Below are positions 6,144 through 14,030 of a stretch of 15,415 nt of DNA, piece by piece (positions within the stretch are counted from its first letter, which is position 1; every line of letters starts with the position of its first letter). The stretch is from DASTOB01 sp035720425 (lineage in GTDB: Bacteria; Chloroflexota; Limnocylindria; Limnocylindrales; CSP1-4): NCBI GenBank assembly GCA_035720425.1, contig DASTOB010000036.1, forward strand, positions 1 to 15,415, written 5' to 3'. The notes beneath the pieces were generated by a model, which saw only the letters and a program-made list of their open reading frames with translations, had not been told where the DNA came from and made no database searches. Both the position numbers and the translations under genes were made by a program.

Positions 6144-7382
6144 GTGACGCGACTGCGACGGGGATCGGCGACCCTCATGCGCGACCTCAACCGGGCGGCG
6201 GTGTTGGCCCTCATCGGCCAGCGCGGTCCGATTGCCCGGGTGTCGATCGCGCGCGATCTTGCCCTCAGCCCCGCGACCGTCACCGCCGTAACGCGCGATC
6301 TCGTCCACGAGGGGCTCGTGCGCGAAGTCGACCAGGCTCCCTCGAATGGCGGCAGGCCCGCAATCCTGCTTGGGCTCGACGCGCACGCGGCCCACGCGAT
6401 CGGGATCAAGATCTCGCCATCGGGCCTCACCGCGGTGCACGTCAACCTCGACGGCGAGCCGCTTGCCTACGAGGACCGCCCGTTCGACGCGACGGGCCCC
6501 CACGCGATCAGTCGGCTCGCGGATCACATCGCAGAGCTCATGGCGTCGTGGGATCGCCCGGGTTCCCGCTTCCTCGGCATCGGCCTCGGCGTCCCGGGCA
6601 TCGTCGACAGCCAGCGAGGGTTCGTCGAGGCGCCCATCCTCGGTTGGCCGGTCGTGCCGTTGGCGAGCGCCCTGCAGGACCGCCTGGGCGTCCCGGTCCT
6701 CATCGACAACGACGTGAACACGCTCGCCGTCAGCGAGCGGCTCTATGGTCGCGGCCGCTCGCGGGACAACGTCCTGACCGTCACGATCGGCCGCGGCGTC
6801 GGCCTCGGGATCGTCGCCGGCGGCGTGATCCAGCGTGGACACCGAGGCGGCGCCGGCGAGTTCGGCCACGTGACGATGGTCGACGATGGGCCCCGCTGCG
6901 AGTGCGGCAAGCACGGCTGCCTCGAGGCCCTCGTCGCCGACCCGGCCCTCGTCGACCAGGCGATCGCGGCCGGCCTGCTGCCGGAGGGGTCGCCGATCGA
7001 CGCGGGAACGTCGACCCTCATCGCGCTCGCGGACGCGGGCGACGAAGCTGCGCGCCGGATCTATGCCCGGGCCGGTGAAACGCTGGGCCGGGCCGTCGCC
7101 GGTCTCGTGAGCATCTTCAATCCGGAGCTGGTCATCGTCGGCGGGGAGGGGTCGGCCGCCTGGGCGCACCTCGGCCCGTCCTTCGACCGCGCGCTCCGAA
7201 CGCACGTCTTCCCACCGCTCGCGGATGTCGCCGTCGAGGTCGACGAGTGGGACAACCGACGCTGGGCGCGCGGAGCGGCCGCGCTCGTGCTCGGCGCGAG
7301 CTTCGCGGCTCCGCTGTACGAGCGGTCGGTCGAGGATCGCGTCCGCGAGCGCCTCGCGACGCCGAGCGGGGTGGTCGCGTGA
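6144..7382 (+). CDS. ROK-family transcriptional regulator of the sugar operon
   Basis: The 412-residue product starts at GTG 6144, with GGGAG 9 bases upstream. Residues about 14-62 form a winged helix-turn-helix (LNRAAVLALIGQRGPIARVS, then LALSPATVTAVTRDLVHEGLV). Residues about 80-400 form the ROK sugar-kinase fold: the LGIGLGVPGIVDSQRG signature (144-159), IDNDVN (187-192) including the kinase-type Asp, GRGVGLG, and GGAGEFGH with Glu239 and His242. The zinc site is CECGKHGC (252-259). This architecture matches XylR/NagC/Mlc-type repressors that release DNA on binding a sugar. The near-intact kinase motifs mean residual sugar phosphorylation cannot be excluded, but the DNA-binding domain points to regulation. 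It is the first gene of the operon and its stop shares one base with the first permease start, so it is probably autoregulated through the inverted repeat at 6058-6082. Confidence 0.93.
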   Translation: MTRLRRGSATLMRDLNRAAVLALIGQRGPIARVSIARDLALSPATVTAVTRDLVHEGLVREVDQAPSNGGRPAILLGLDAHAAHAIGIKISPSGLTAVHVNLDGEPLAYEDRPFDATGPHAISRLADHIAELMASWDRPGSRFLGIGLGVPGIVDSQRGFVEAPILGWPVVPLASALQDRLGVPVLIDNDVNTLAVSERLYGRGRSRDNVLTVTIGRGVGLGIVAGGVIQRGHRGGAGEFGHVTMVDDGPRCECGKHGCLEALVADPALVDQAIAAGLLPEGSPIDAGTSTLIALADAGDEAARRIYARAGETLGRAVAGLVSIFNPELVIVGGEGSAAWAHLGPSFDRALRTHVFPPLADVAVEVDEWDNRRWARGAAALVLGASFAAPLYERSVEDRVRERLATPSGVVA

Positions 7383-8263
7383 TGGTCGGTCAGCGCGGCT
7401 GGTCGTACCGCGGCGTCGTCGTCCTGTTCCTCGCGCCGAGCTTGATCCCGCTCCTGCTCTTCACCGTCGGTCCGATGGTCGCGGCGGCCGGGCTGAGCCT
7501 CGTTCGCTGGAACCTGCTCAAGCCGCCGGAGTTCATCGGCCTCGACAACTATGTCCGGCTGGTGGGTGACGCGAACTTCCGCGCCGCCGTCATCAACACG
7601 ATCGCCTACGTCGCCGGCTATCTGCCGCTCGTCTTCGTGGGCGGCATGCTCATTGCCCTCGCGCTCAACGAGCGATTGCGCGGTCTCGCCATCTTCCGGA
7701 CCGCCTACTTCCTGCCGGTCGTGACCAGCTGGGTCGTCGTCGCCCTGATGTGGCGCTGGCTGCTGGATCCAGGGGCCGGGGTCGTGAACCATGCCCTCGG
7801 CCTTGTCGGGATCGACGGCCCCGGTTGGTACAACGACCCCGCCTGGGCGATGCCGTCGGTCATCATCGCGTCGGCCTGGAAAGACCTGGGCTTCGTCATG
7901 GTCATTCTCCTCGCCGGACTCCAGTCGATCCCGGACGAGTACTACGAGGCGGCGTCGGTGGACGGTGCCGGTCGCTGGACGCGGTTCCGCCACATCACCC
8001 TCCCGCTCCTGACGCCCTCGCTGTTCTTCGTCCTCGTGATCAGCTTGATCAACAACCTCCAGGTCTTCGATCAGGTCTGGGTCATGACGCGAGGCGGGCC
8101 GGCCGGCGCGACGAGCGTGGTCGTCGAGCAGATCGTCACGAACGCCTTCAGCTACGGCCAGATGGGCTACGCGGCGGCGATGAGCTGGCTCTTCTTCGTG
8201 GTCCTCCTCGGCATCACGATGGTCCAGTTCCGCCTGCAGCGCCGATGGGTCACCTATGGTTGA
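7382..8263 (+). CDS. Sugar ABC transporter permease, MalF/UgpA type
   Basis: A 293-residue integral membrane protein starting at the ATG that overlaps the ROK stop by one base, with GGGGTGG just upstream. Six membrane segments are apparent; the first is about residues 11-38 (GVVVLFLAPSLIPLLLFTVG). The cytoplasmic EAA loop that docks the ATPase is canonical: YYEAASVDGAGRWTRFRHIT (188-206), followed by LPLL. It belongs to the CUT1 class, which takes up oligosaccharides and glycerol phosphates. It forms the channel with the next permease. No ATPase gene is in the operon, so a shared MsmK/MsiK-type ATPase elsewhere is probably used. The substrate is inferred to be an alpha-gluco-oligosaccharide from the downstream glycosidases. 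Confidence 0.93.
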   Translation: MVGQRGWSYRGVVVLFLAPSLIPLLLFTVGPMVAAAGLSLVRWNLLKPPEFIGLDNYVRLVGDANFRAAVINTIAYVAGYLPLVFVGGMLIALALNERLRGLAIFRTAYFLPVVTSWVVVALMWRWLLDPGAGVVNHALGLVGIDGPGWYNDPAWAMPSVIIASAWKDLGFVMVILLAGLQSIPDEYYEAASVDGAGRWTRFRHITLPLLTPSLFFVLVISLINNLQVFDQVWVMTRGGPAGATSVVVEQIVTNAFSYGQMGYAAAMSWLFFVVLLGITMVQFRLQRRWVTYG

Positions 8264-9134
8264 GCTGGCGCGCGCGAACCCCCTCATCGGGACCGGCACA
8301 CGGAAGGTCCGGTGGGGGCGCCTCGTCTCTCGGACGGTGATCTACGCCGCGCTGACGGCCGGCGGGCTGGCGATGATCTTTCCGTTCCTGTGGATGCTCA
8401 GCACCTCGTTCCAGTCGGCGGGTGCCCTCCTCGTTCCGCCACCGCAGCTCATCCCGTCGCCGATCGAGCTCGGCAACTACGCTGAGATCGCGAGCGCCTT
8501 CCCGCTGTGGCGATTCCTCGCCAACAGCCTCGGCGTCGCCGCCGTGGCGACCACCCTCCAGGTTGCGACGAGCGCCATGGCGGGCTATGCCTTCGCGCGG
8601 CTTCGCTTCCGCGGTCGGGACGCGCTCTTCCTGCTCTACATCGCCACGCTCATGGTGCCGCTCCAGGTCACGATCCTGCCGCTGTTCGTCGAGATGAAGT
8701 ACCTGGGGCTCGTGGACTCGTACGGCGCCCTCGTGCTGCCGTCGATCGCCTCCGCGTTCGGCACGTTCCTGCTTCGCCAGGCGTTCCTCGGCCTCCCTCG
8801 CGAACTCGAGGAAGCGGCGTTCATGGACGGTGCCGGACACCTCACGGTCTTTCGGCGAATCGTCCTTCCGCTGGCGATGCCGGCGATCGCAACCCTCGCG
8901 GTGTTCTCGTTCGTGGCCAGCTGGAACAGCTTCCTGTGGCCGCTGATCATCGTGAACTCGCCGGACCTCATGACCCTGCCTGTCGGCCTGTCCAACCTGC
9001 AGGGCCGTTACGCGACCGCCTGGAACCTGCTCATGGCCGGGTCGACGGTCGCAGTCGTGCCGATTCTCATCGTCTACGTCATCGGACAGAAGTACGTCAT
9101 TCGTGGCGTCACGTTGTCCGGGCTCAAGGGATGA
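8256..9134 (+). CDS. Sugar ABC transporter permease, MalG/UgpE type
   Basis: A 292-residue partner permease whose ATG lies 8 bases inside the previous gene, indicating coupled translation. A cytoplasmic N-terminus of about 25 residues leads into the first membrane helix (about 27-50, VIYAALTAGGLAMIFPFLWM). The periplasmic-side segment FQSAGALLVPPPQLIPSP and the NSLGVAAVATTLQVATSAMAGYAF core are typical of the family. The EAA loop is LEEAAFMDGAGHLTVFRRIV (184-203), then LP. With the preceding permease it would form the heterodimeric CUT1 channel. The C-terminal GQKYVIRGVTLSGLKG tail is the usual MalG-type ending. Its stop is 93 bases before the substrate-binding protein start. Confidence 0.93.
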   Translation: MVELARANPLIGTGTRKVRWGRLVSRTVIYAALTAGGLAMIFPFLWMLSTSFQSAGALLVPPPQLIPSPIELGNYAEIASAFPLWRFLANSLGVAAVATTLQVATSAMAGYAFARLRFRGRDALFLLYIATLMVPLQVTILPLFVEMKYLGLVDSYGALVLPSIASAFGTFLLRQAFLGLPRELEEAAFMDGAGHLTVFRRIVLPLAMPAIATLAVFSFVASWNSFLWPLIIVNSPDLMTLPVGLSNLQGRYATAWNLLMAGSTVAVVPILIVYVIGQKYVIRGVTLSGLKG

Positions 9135-9187
9135 ACCACACGGAGGGGAAGGAGGAGTACTGACGAACGACGCCGGGTTCCACTCAC

Positions 9188-9201
9188 GGATCGTGCGATC
9201 C
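9188..9201 (+). other. Short inverted repeat between permease and binding-protein genes
   Basis: GGATCG-TG-CGATCC is a perfect 6-bp inverted repeat lying 26 bases before the binding-protein ATG. As RNA it would be a tight hairpin (five pairs with a 4-base loop). It could slow decay or mark a processing point, and it could also be a DNA-binding site. The short arm length makes chance plausible. Confidence 0.35.
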
Positions 9202-9227
9202 ACCGATGCCCTATGGAGAGCAGCAGC

Positions 9228-10529
9228 ATGAGACCAGTTTCACGAGCCCTTGCCGCCATCGCCGCCACCGCCATCGTGGTCGGCGCGTGCAGCGGCGCGA
9301 CCAGCTCGCCAAGCGCGAGCGCGGAGGCCTCCCCGAGCGGGGGCGCACCCTCACCGTCGGCACCGGCCGAGCCGGTCACCCTGACCTACTTCACGTTCTC
9401 GGCCGCGCCCGATCATTTAGCGGACCTCGACGCGATAGTCCAAGCCTTCGAGCAGAAGTATCCGAACATCTCGATCGAGGTCCAGACGGCAGCATACACG
9501 GACTATTTCACCAAACTGCAGACCCAGGTCGCGAGCGGTAGCGCCCCCGACACGTTCGAGCTGAACTACGAGAACTCGGTCGCCTACGCGAGCTCCGGGG
9601 CACTCCTCGACCTGACCCCGCTCGCCGCCGCAGACACCGACTTCGACGCGTCCGTCTACTACCCCAAGGCGTACGAGGTCTTCCAGGCGGACGGCCGCCA
9701 GTTCGGCGTTCCCGAGCAGTTCTCCGATGTGCTGCTCTTCTACAACAAGGACCTGTTCGATGCGGCCGACGTCGACTATCCGGACGCGAGCTGGACCTGG
9801 GAAGACGAGCGAGCCGCCGCCGAGCAGCTGACGGACGCCGCGAACGGCGTGTGGGGCCATTACCAGCCGATCCAATTCTTCGAGTTCTACAAGGTCCTCG
9901 CCCAGAACGGCGGATCGTTCTTCAGCGCCGACGGGACGAAGTCGACGTTCAACGACGCGAAGGGCGTCGAAGCTGCCAACTGGCTGATCGGCAAGCTCGA
10001 CAAGACGATGCCGAGCGATGCCTTCGGGCCGGACCAGGACTCCGCCCTGTTCAAGTCCGGCAAGCTCGCCATGTGGCACACCGGCATCTGGCTGTTCCCG
10101 GCGCTCGCCGACGTGCCGTTCGCGTGGGACGTGTCGGTCGAGCCGGGCAACGTCCGGAAGGCCCACCACTTCTTCGCGAACGCCGTGGTCGCCTCGGCCA
10201 CGACGGCGCATCCCGAGGAGGCGTGGGCCTGGCTCCGCTTCCTGACCTCGTCGGAAGAGGCGGTCACGGTCCGCGTCAATGCGAGCTGGGAGCTCGCTGC
10301 CGTCGCCGACCAGAGCCTCTTCGAGCCGTACCTGTCCCAGACCCCACCCGACAATCGTGAGGCCGTCTTCGACGCCCTCGCGGACATCGTCACCCCGCCC
10401 GTCATCGAGCAGCAGTCGCAGATGCAGGACATCGTGTCGCAGGCTCTCGAGAAGGCACGTCTCGGGCAGCTCTCCGTCGAGGAGGCGCTCAACGAGGCCG
10501 CCGCGCAGGTCGACGCCCTGCTCCAGTAG
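9228..10529 (+). CDS. Sugar ABC transporter substrate-binding lipoprotein
   Basis: The ATG at 9228 is preferred over one at 9213 because GGAGAG sits 7 bases upstream and it gives a compact signal peptide; the product is 433 residues. MRPVSRALAAIAATAIVVGAC has a basic start, a hydrophobic core and the lipobox VGAC with Cys21, so it should be lipid-anchored. A Ser/Pro/Ala-rich linker (about 22-48) follows. The mature domain opens with TLTYFTFSAAPDHLADLDAI and a following FEQKYPNISIEVQ stretch, and continues with SGSAPDTFELNYENSVAYAS, YNKDLFDAADVDYPDASWTW and FKSGKLAMWHTGIW, the standard order for family 1 extracellular solute-binding proteins. Many exposed Trp/Tyr/Phe residues fit sugar stacking. 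Here the gene follows both permeases, rather than preceding them as is more usual, and is bracketed by hairpins at 9188-9201 and 10547-10584. Confidence 0.93.
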   Translation: MRPVSRALAAIAATAIVVGACSGATSSPSASAEASPSGGAPSPSAPAEPVTLTYFTFSAAPDHLADLDAIVQAFEQKYPNISIEVQTAAYTDYFTKLQTQVASGSAPDTFELNYENSVAYASSGALLDLTPLAAADTDFDASVYYPKAYEVFQADGRQFGVPEQFSDVLLFYNKDLFDAADVDYPDASWTWEDERAAAEQLTDAANGVWGHYQPIQFFEFYKVLAQNGGSFFSADGTKSTFNDAKGVEAANWLIGKLDKTMPSDAFGPDQDSALFKSGKLAMWHTGIWLFPALADVPFAWDVSVEPGNVRKAHHFFANAVVASATTAHPEEAWAWLRFLTSSEEAVTVRVNASWELAAVADQSLFEPYLSQTPPDNREAVFDALADIVTPPVIEQQSQMQDIVSQALEKARLGQLSVEEALNEAAAQVDALLQ

Positions 10530-10546
10530 GTCGTCGCCTGAACCCC

Positions 10547-10584
10547 GCAGGCGGGACGGCGCACTCCTCCGCCGTCCCGCCTGC
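10547..10584 (+). terminator. Strong 15-bp hairpin after the binding-protein gene (intra-operon)
   Basis: GCAGGCGGGACGGCG (10547-10561) is followed, after an 8-base loop, by its perfect reverse complement at 10570-10584. It starts 17 bases after the binding-protein stop and ends 27 bases before the GH15 start. No T-run follows, so it is either a GC-rich terminator without U-tail or, more likely, a 3' structure that protects the upstream message and lowers read-through into the glycosidase genes. Confidence 0.8.
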
Positions 10585-10611
10585 TCCCCGTCAACGGGAG
10601 CCGTGATCGCC

Positions 10612-11739
10612 ATGTCCCAGCCCGACGCTGCGCGTCTCAGATGGCTGGCCGCCCGGAGCATCGACGTGATCCGTGCCGGTCAGTCCCCGAGTGGCGCCTA
10701 CCTTGCCTCGCCGACCTTCCCCGTCTACCGCTACAGCTGGCTGCGCGACGGTTCGTTCATCGCCGACGCGATGAGCCGGGCCGGCGAGATCGCCTCGGCC
10801 GAAGCCTTCTTCGGCTGGTGCGCCGCTATCCTGGCGTCCCGCTCCGAACAGGTCGATACGCTGATCGAGCGCGCTCGCCTCGGCGAGCGCATCCCTCCCG
10901 TCGACCACCTTCACACCCGCTATACCCTCGACGGCGACGAGTCCGATGCCGAGTGGTGGAACTTCCAGCTCGATGGGTACGGCGCCTGGCTGTGGGCGCT
11001 CGGCGAGCATCACCGCCGACACGGTCGGCCCGTCACGCCGTTCGTCGATGGTGCCGTCGTTTCGGCACGCTATGTGCAGGCCTTCTGGTCGGAGCCGAGC
11101 TACGACTGGTGGGAGGAGCGACCGGAGGAGCGCCACGTCTCGACGCTCGCGGCCGTATCGGCCGGGCTTGGCGCGGTCGCCGGAATGCCCGGCGTCGATC
11201 CGCTCATGGCCACGGAGTTCGAAGCGTCCGCCGTGGCCATCCGCGACACGCTCCGTTCGGAGGCCGATCGGCTGGGCTACCTCCCGAAGTGGCTCGGAGG
11301 GCAGGCGGTCGACGGAAGCCTGCTCGCCGTCGGCGCGACGTTCGGCGTCCTCGAACCGAACGATCCCGCCGTCCTTGCCACGGTCGCCAGGATCGAGGCC
11401 GATCTCGTCCACCACGGCGGCGTGCACCGCTACCTGGCCGACACGTACTACGGTGGCGGTGAATGGCTGCTCCTGGCCGGGTTCCTCGGACTCCAGTACG
11501 CGGCGACCGACCGTGATGCGGCCGCCGATCGCGAGCTCGCCTGGATCGCCGCGCATGCGTCGGCCGACGGCCTGATGCCTGAGCAGGTCGACGACCACAT
11601 GCTGGCCCCGGACCGCTGCGCGGAGTGGCAGGCCCGCTGGGGGCCGGTCGCGACACCCCTCCTCTGGTCGCACGCGATGTATCTCTCGCTCGCGCTCAGG
11701 CTCGGAGTCGCGGAGGCCGTTGAGGTCTCGGTGCCGTGA
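10612..11739 (+). CDS. GH15-family alpha-glucosidase (glucoamylase/glucodextranase-like), cytoplasmic
   Basis: The ATG at 10612 has GGGAG 11 bases upstream; a GTG at 10603 is only 2 bases from that site and is less likely. The product has 375 residues, the size of the (alpha/alpha)6 catalytic domain alone, with no signal peptide. Family marks in order: YRYSWLRDGSFIADAM (39-54), NFQLDGYGAWL (117-127), WWEERPEERHVST (166-178) carrying the probable general acid Glu168, the SLLAVGATFGVL region, and GLMPEQ (320-325) with the probable general base Glu324. GH15 enzymes release glucose from non-reducing ends of alpha-glucans or dextran-like chains with inversion. The bond preferred here cannot be read. 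It usually occurs as part of a longer protein with an N-terminal beta-domain, absent here. It overlaps the GH31 start by 4 bases. Confidence 0.88.
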   Translation: MSQPDAARLRWLAARSIDVIRAGQSPSGAYLASPTFPVYRYSWLRDGSFIADAMSRAGEIASAEAFFGWCAAILASRSEQVDTLIERARLGERIPPVDHLHTRYTLDGDESDAEWWNFQLDGYGAWLWALGEHHRRHGRPVTPFVDGAVVSARYVQAFWSEPSYDWWEERPEERHVSTLAAVSAGLGAVAGMPGVDPLMATEFEASAVAIRDTLRSEADRLGYLPKWLGGQAVDGSLLAVGATFGVLEPNDPAVLATVARIEADLVHHGGVHRYLADTYYGGGEWLLLAGFLGLQYAATDRDAAADRELAWIAAHASADGLMPEQVDDHMLAPDRCAEWQARWGPVATPLLWSHAMYLSLALRLGVAEAVEVSVP

Positions 11740-14030
11740 TTCGTCACCGGCCGCTCGGGCGTGGGCACGCCTACCGGATCGAACCCGACCAGCGCGTGCC
11801 GGTTCGGCCAATCGAGGCCGAGCCGCTCGAGCTGCGCGTGACGACGCCGGCTGGCGTGACGGCGGTGACGCTCGAGATCGACGCCAGCCCCGGCGCCGGC
11901 GGCAGGGCGGCGACGCTACCGCTCGAGCCGTTCGAGCCGGCCGCCGACGAGCGCGAGGCGGGGAGTGCGGCCGATGACAGTCACCTGGCCGCGGCCGCCG
12001 CCGCGTCGGCTCGGCGCGGGCGCCAGGCGTGGCGCGTGCGTCTGACCGCCGGGGCCGCGGGCACCCGCCTGCGCTACCGGTTCACTGCGTCGGACGGGAC
12101 AGTCACCCGGTGGCATGAGGTCACCGTGGCCGGGTGGAGGTCATCGGGCGGCAGCCTCGTGGGTACCGGCGAGGTCTGGCCGGATCGTCTCCTCCCTGAC
12201 ACGGTCGACTGGCTCGTGGCCGACGGACGGGCCAGCCGGGTGCGATTCGCCCTCCGCCTCGACCCCGATGCACATGTCGTCGGGTTCGGCGAACGGTTCG
12301 ACCGGCTCGACCAACGGGGCCAGCGTCTCGACGCCGTCGTCTTTGAGCAGTACAAGAGCCAGGGCCGGCGGACCTACCTGCCCATGCCGTTCGCGATCGT
12401 GACGCCGACGGACGACTCGCCGGGCTGGGGGTTTCACGTTCGGACCAGCCGACGAACCTGGTACGACGTCGGCGCCGGCCGGCCGGACCGGCTCGTCATC
12501 GAGGCGGCCGTCGATCCGGCAGTAAGCGAGCCGGTGCTCGAGGTCGCGTGCTATGACGGCGAACCGAGCGCCGTCCTCCGGGCGTTCCTCGACGAGGTCG
12601 GTTCGCCGGTTCGGCCGCCGAACTGGGTTTTCCGGTTGTGGATGAGCGGCAACGAGTGGAACACCCAGGCGCGCGTCCGCGCGGAGGTCGAGCGCACCCT
12701 CGCCGAGGGCATTCCGGCGGGCGTGGTGGTCATCGAGGCGTGGAGCGACGAGACCACGTTCGCGGCCTTCCGCGACGCGCAGTACGCGGTCCACGAGGAC
12801 GGGTCGCCGCACCGGCTGTCCGACTTCACGTTCCCGCCCGACGGTGCCTGGCCGGACCCGAAAGGCATGGTCGACTGGCTCCACGAGAGCGGGTTCGCCC
12901 TGCTCCTCTGGCAGGTACCGCTGCTGCGCACGGACTCCGACGCGGATCCGCAGGCCGCGGCCGATCGGCGGACGATGGCGGCGCGCGGCTTCGGTGTCCA
13001 CGAGGGAGACGGTCGACCGTACCGGAATCGAGGCTGGTGGTTCCCGCGAGCGCTCATGCCGGATTGGACGAACCCGGACGCCGCGCGCTGGTGGCTCGAG
13101 AAGCGACGGTACCTCGTCGAGGACGTCGGCATCGACGGGTTCAAGACGGACGGCGGTGAGCACGCCTGGGGCGACGAACTCCGTTATGCCGATGGCCGAC
13201 GGGGGGACGAGGGCAACAACGAGTACCCGGTCCGCTATGCCGCCGCCTATCACGACCTCATGCGCTCGGCCGGACGCGACCCGGTCACCTTCAGCCGAGC
13301 CGGCTTCACCGGCGCGTCGACGGTGCCACTTCACTGGGCGGGCGACGAAAACTCGTCGTGGTCGGCCTTTCGCGCGTCCGTCACCGCGGGGCTCACGGCC
13401 GGAGCATCGGGGGTGGTGTTCTGGGGCTGGGACCTGGCCGGGTTCTCCGGTGAGATTCCTGATCCCGAGTTGTATCTGCGCTCGGCGGCGATGGCCTGTT
13501 TCTGCCCGATCATGCAGTACCACTCCGAGTTCAACCATCATCGGCGCCCGTCGCGCGACAGGACGCCGTGGAACGTCGCGGAGCGCCACGGGGATCCAGC
13601 CGTCCTGTCCGGCTTCCGGCGCTTTGCCCGCCTGCGCGAGCGTCTCCTCCCGTACCTCGAGGAGCAGGCCGACATCTGCGTCAGCGATCGCCGCCCGCTC
13701 ATGCGCGCCCTCCTGTTCGATTGGCCGACCGATCCGCGCATCTGGGGCTACCCGTACGAGTACCTGCTCGGTGATGCGCTGCTCGTCGCACCGGTGACGG
13801 CCTCATTCGAGGAGCGTTCCGCAGAGGCCGGGACGACGACCACGCCCGACCGCTGGCCGGTCTACCTGCCCCGCGGCGACTGGGTCGATGCGTGGACCGG
13901 CGAGCGGCTCAGCGGGCCCGTCGAGTTCGCGCGGGCGGTCCCGCTCGACGAGATCCCGGTCTATGTCCGGGCGGCGTCGTGGGAGCGACTCGGGCCCGTC
14001 TTTCGCGACGACGATCCGGCGGGCGGTTAG
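11736..14030 (+). CDS. GH31-family alpha-glycosidase (alpha-glucosidase-like)
   Basis: The GTG start overlaps the GH15 stop as GTGA, giving tight coupling and a 764-residue product without a signal peptide. Residues about 1-135 form an Ig-like beta region interrupted by an Ala/Glu-rich insert (about 66-95). The GH31 N-terminal beta-domain follows (VVGFGERFDRLDQRGQ at about 181-196). The TIM barrel carries NWVFRLWMSGNEWNTQ (296-311) and VVVIEAWSDETTF (330-342). GIDGFKTDGGE (465-475) contains the probable nucleophile Asp472. FSRAGFTGASTVPLHWAGDE (519-538) contains the probable acid/base Asp537. The C-terminal beta region contains YPYEYLLGDALLVAPV and a following WPVYLPRGDWVDAWTG. Family members retain configuration while cleaving alpha-glucosides, alpha-xylosides or sulfoquinovosides. 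The GH15 neighbour favours alpha-glucosides, and the exact specificity is unknown. Confidence 0.92.
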   Translation: MIRHRPLGRGHAYRIEPDQRVPVRPIEAEPLELRVTTPAGVTAVTLEIDASPGAGGRAATLPLEPFEPAADEREAGSAADDSHLAAAAAASARRGRQAWRVRLTAGAAGTRLRYRFTASDGTVTRWHEVTVAGWRSSGGSLVGTGEVWPDRLLPDTVDWLVADGRASRVRFALRLDPDAHVVGFGERFDRLDQRGQRLDAVVFEQYKSQGRRTYLPMPFAIVTPTDDSPGWGFHVRTSRRTWYDVGAGRPDRLVIEAAVDPAVSEPVLEVACYDGEPSAVLRAFLDEVGSPVRPPNWVFRLWMSGNEWNTQARVRAEVERTLAEGIPAGVVVIEAWSDETTFAAFRDAQYAVHEDGSPHRLSDFTFPPDGAWPDPKGMVDWLHESGFALLLWQVPLLRTDSDADPQAAADRRTMAARGFGVHEGDGRPYRNRGWWFPRALMPDWTNPDAARWWLEKRRYLVEDVGIDGFKTDGGEHAWGDELRYADGRRGDEGNNEYPVRYAAAYHDLMRSAGRDPVTFSRAGFTGASTVPLHWAGDENSSWSAFRASVTAGLTAGASGVVFWGWDLAGFSGEIPDPELYLRSAAMACFCPIMQYHSEFNHHRRPSRDRTPWNVAERHGDPAVLSGFRRFARLRERLLPYLEEQADICVSDRRPLMRALLFDWPTDPRIWGYPYEYLLGDALLVAPVTASFEERSAEAGTTTTPDRWPVYLPRGDWVDAWTGERLSGPVEFARAVPLDEIPVYVRAASWERLGPVFRDDDPAGG

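Noticed and set aside
5807..6445. 212-residue minus-strand frame across repeat copy 1 and into the ROK gene (similar frame at 15169-15405)
   Set aside because: It is shared only where the repeat is shared, overlaps the ROK gene antisense and has no ribosome-binding site.
6072..7205. 377-residue minus-strand frame opposite the ROK gene
   Set aside because: The ROK protein has complete DNA-binding, kinase-fold and zinc motifs; the antisense frame has none.
6144..7382. Glucokinase annotation for the ROK gene
   Set aside because: Kinase-fold motifs are present but the N-terminal helix-turn-helix and the operator at its promoter indicate a regulator.
12141..13589. 482-residue minus-strand frame opposite GH31
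   Set aside because: GH31 shows full catalytic motifs on the + strand, and the antisense frame has shadow composition.
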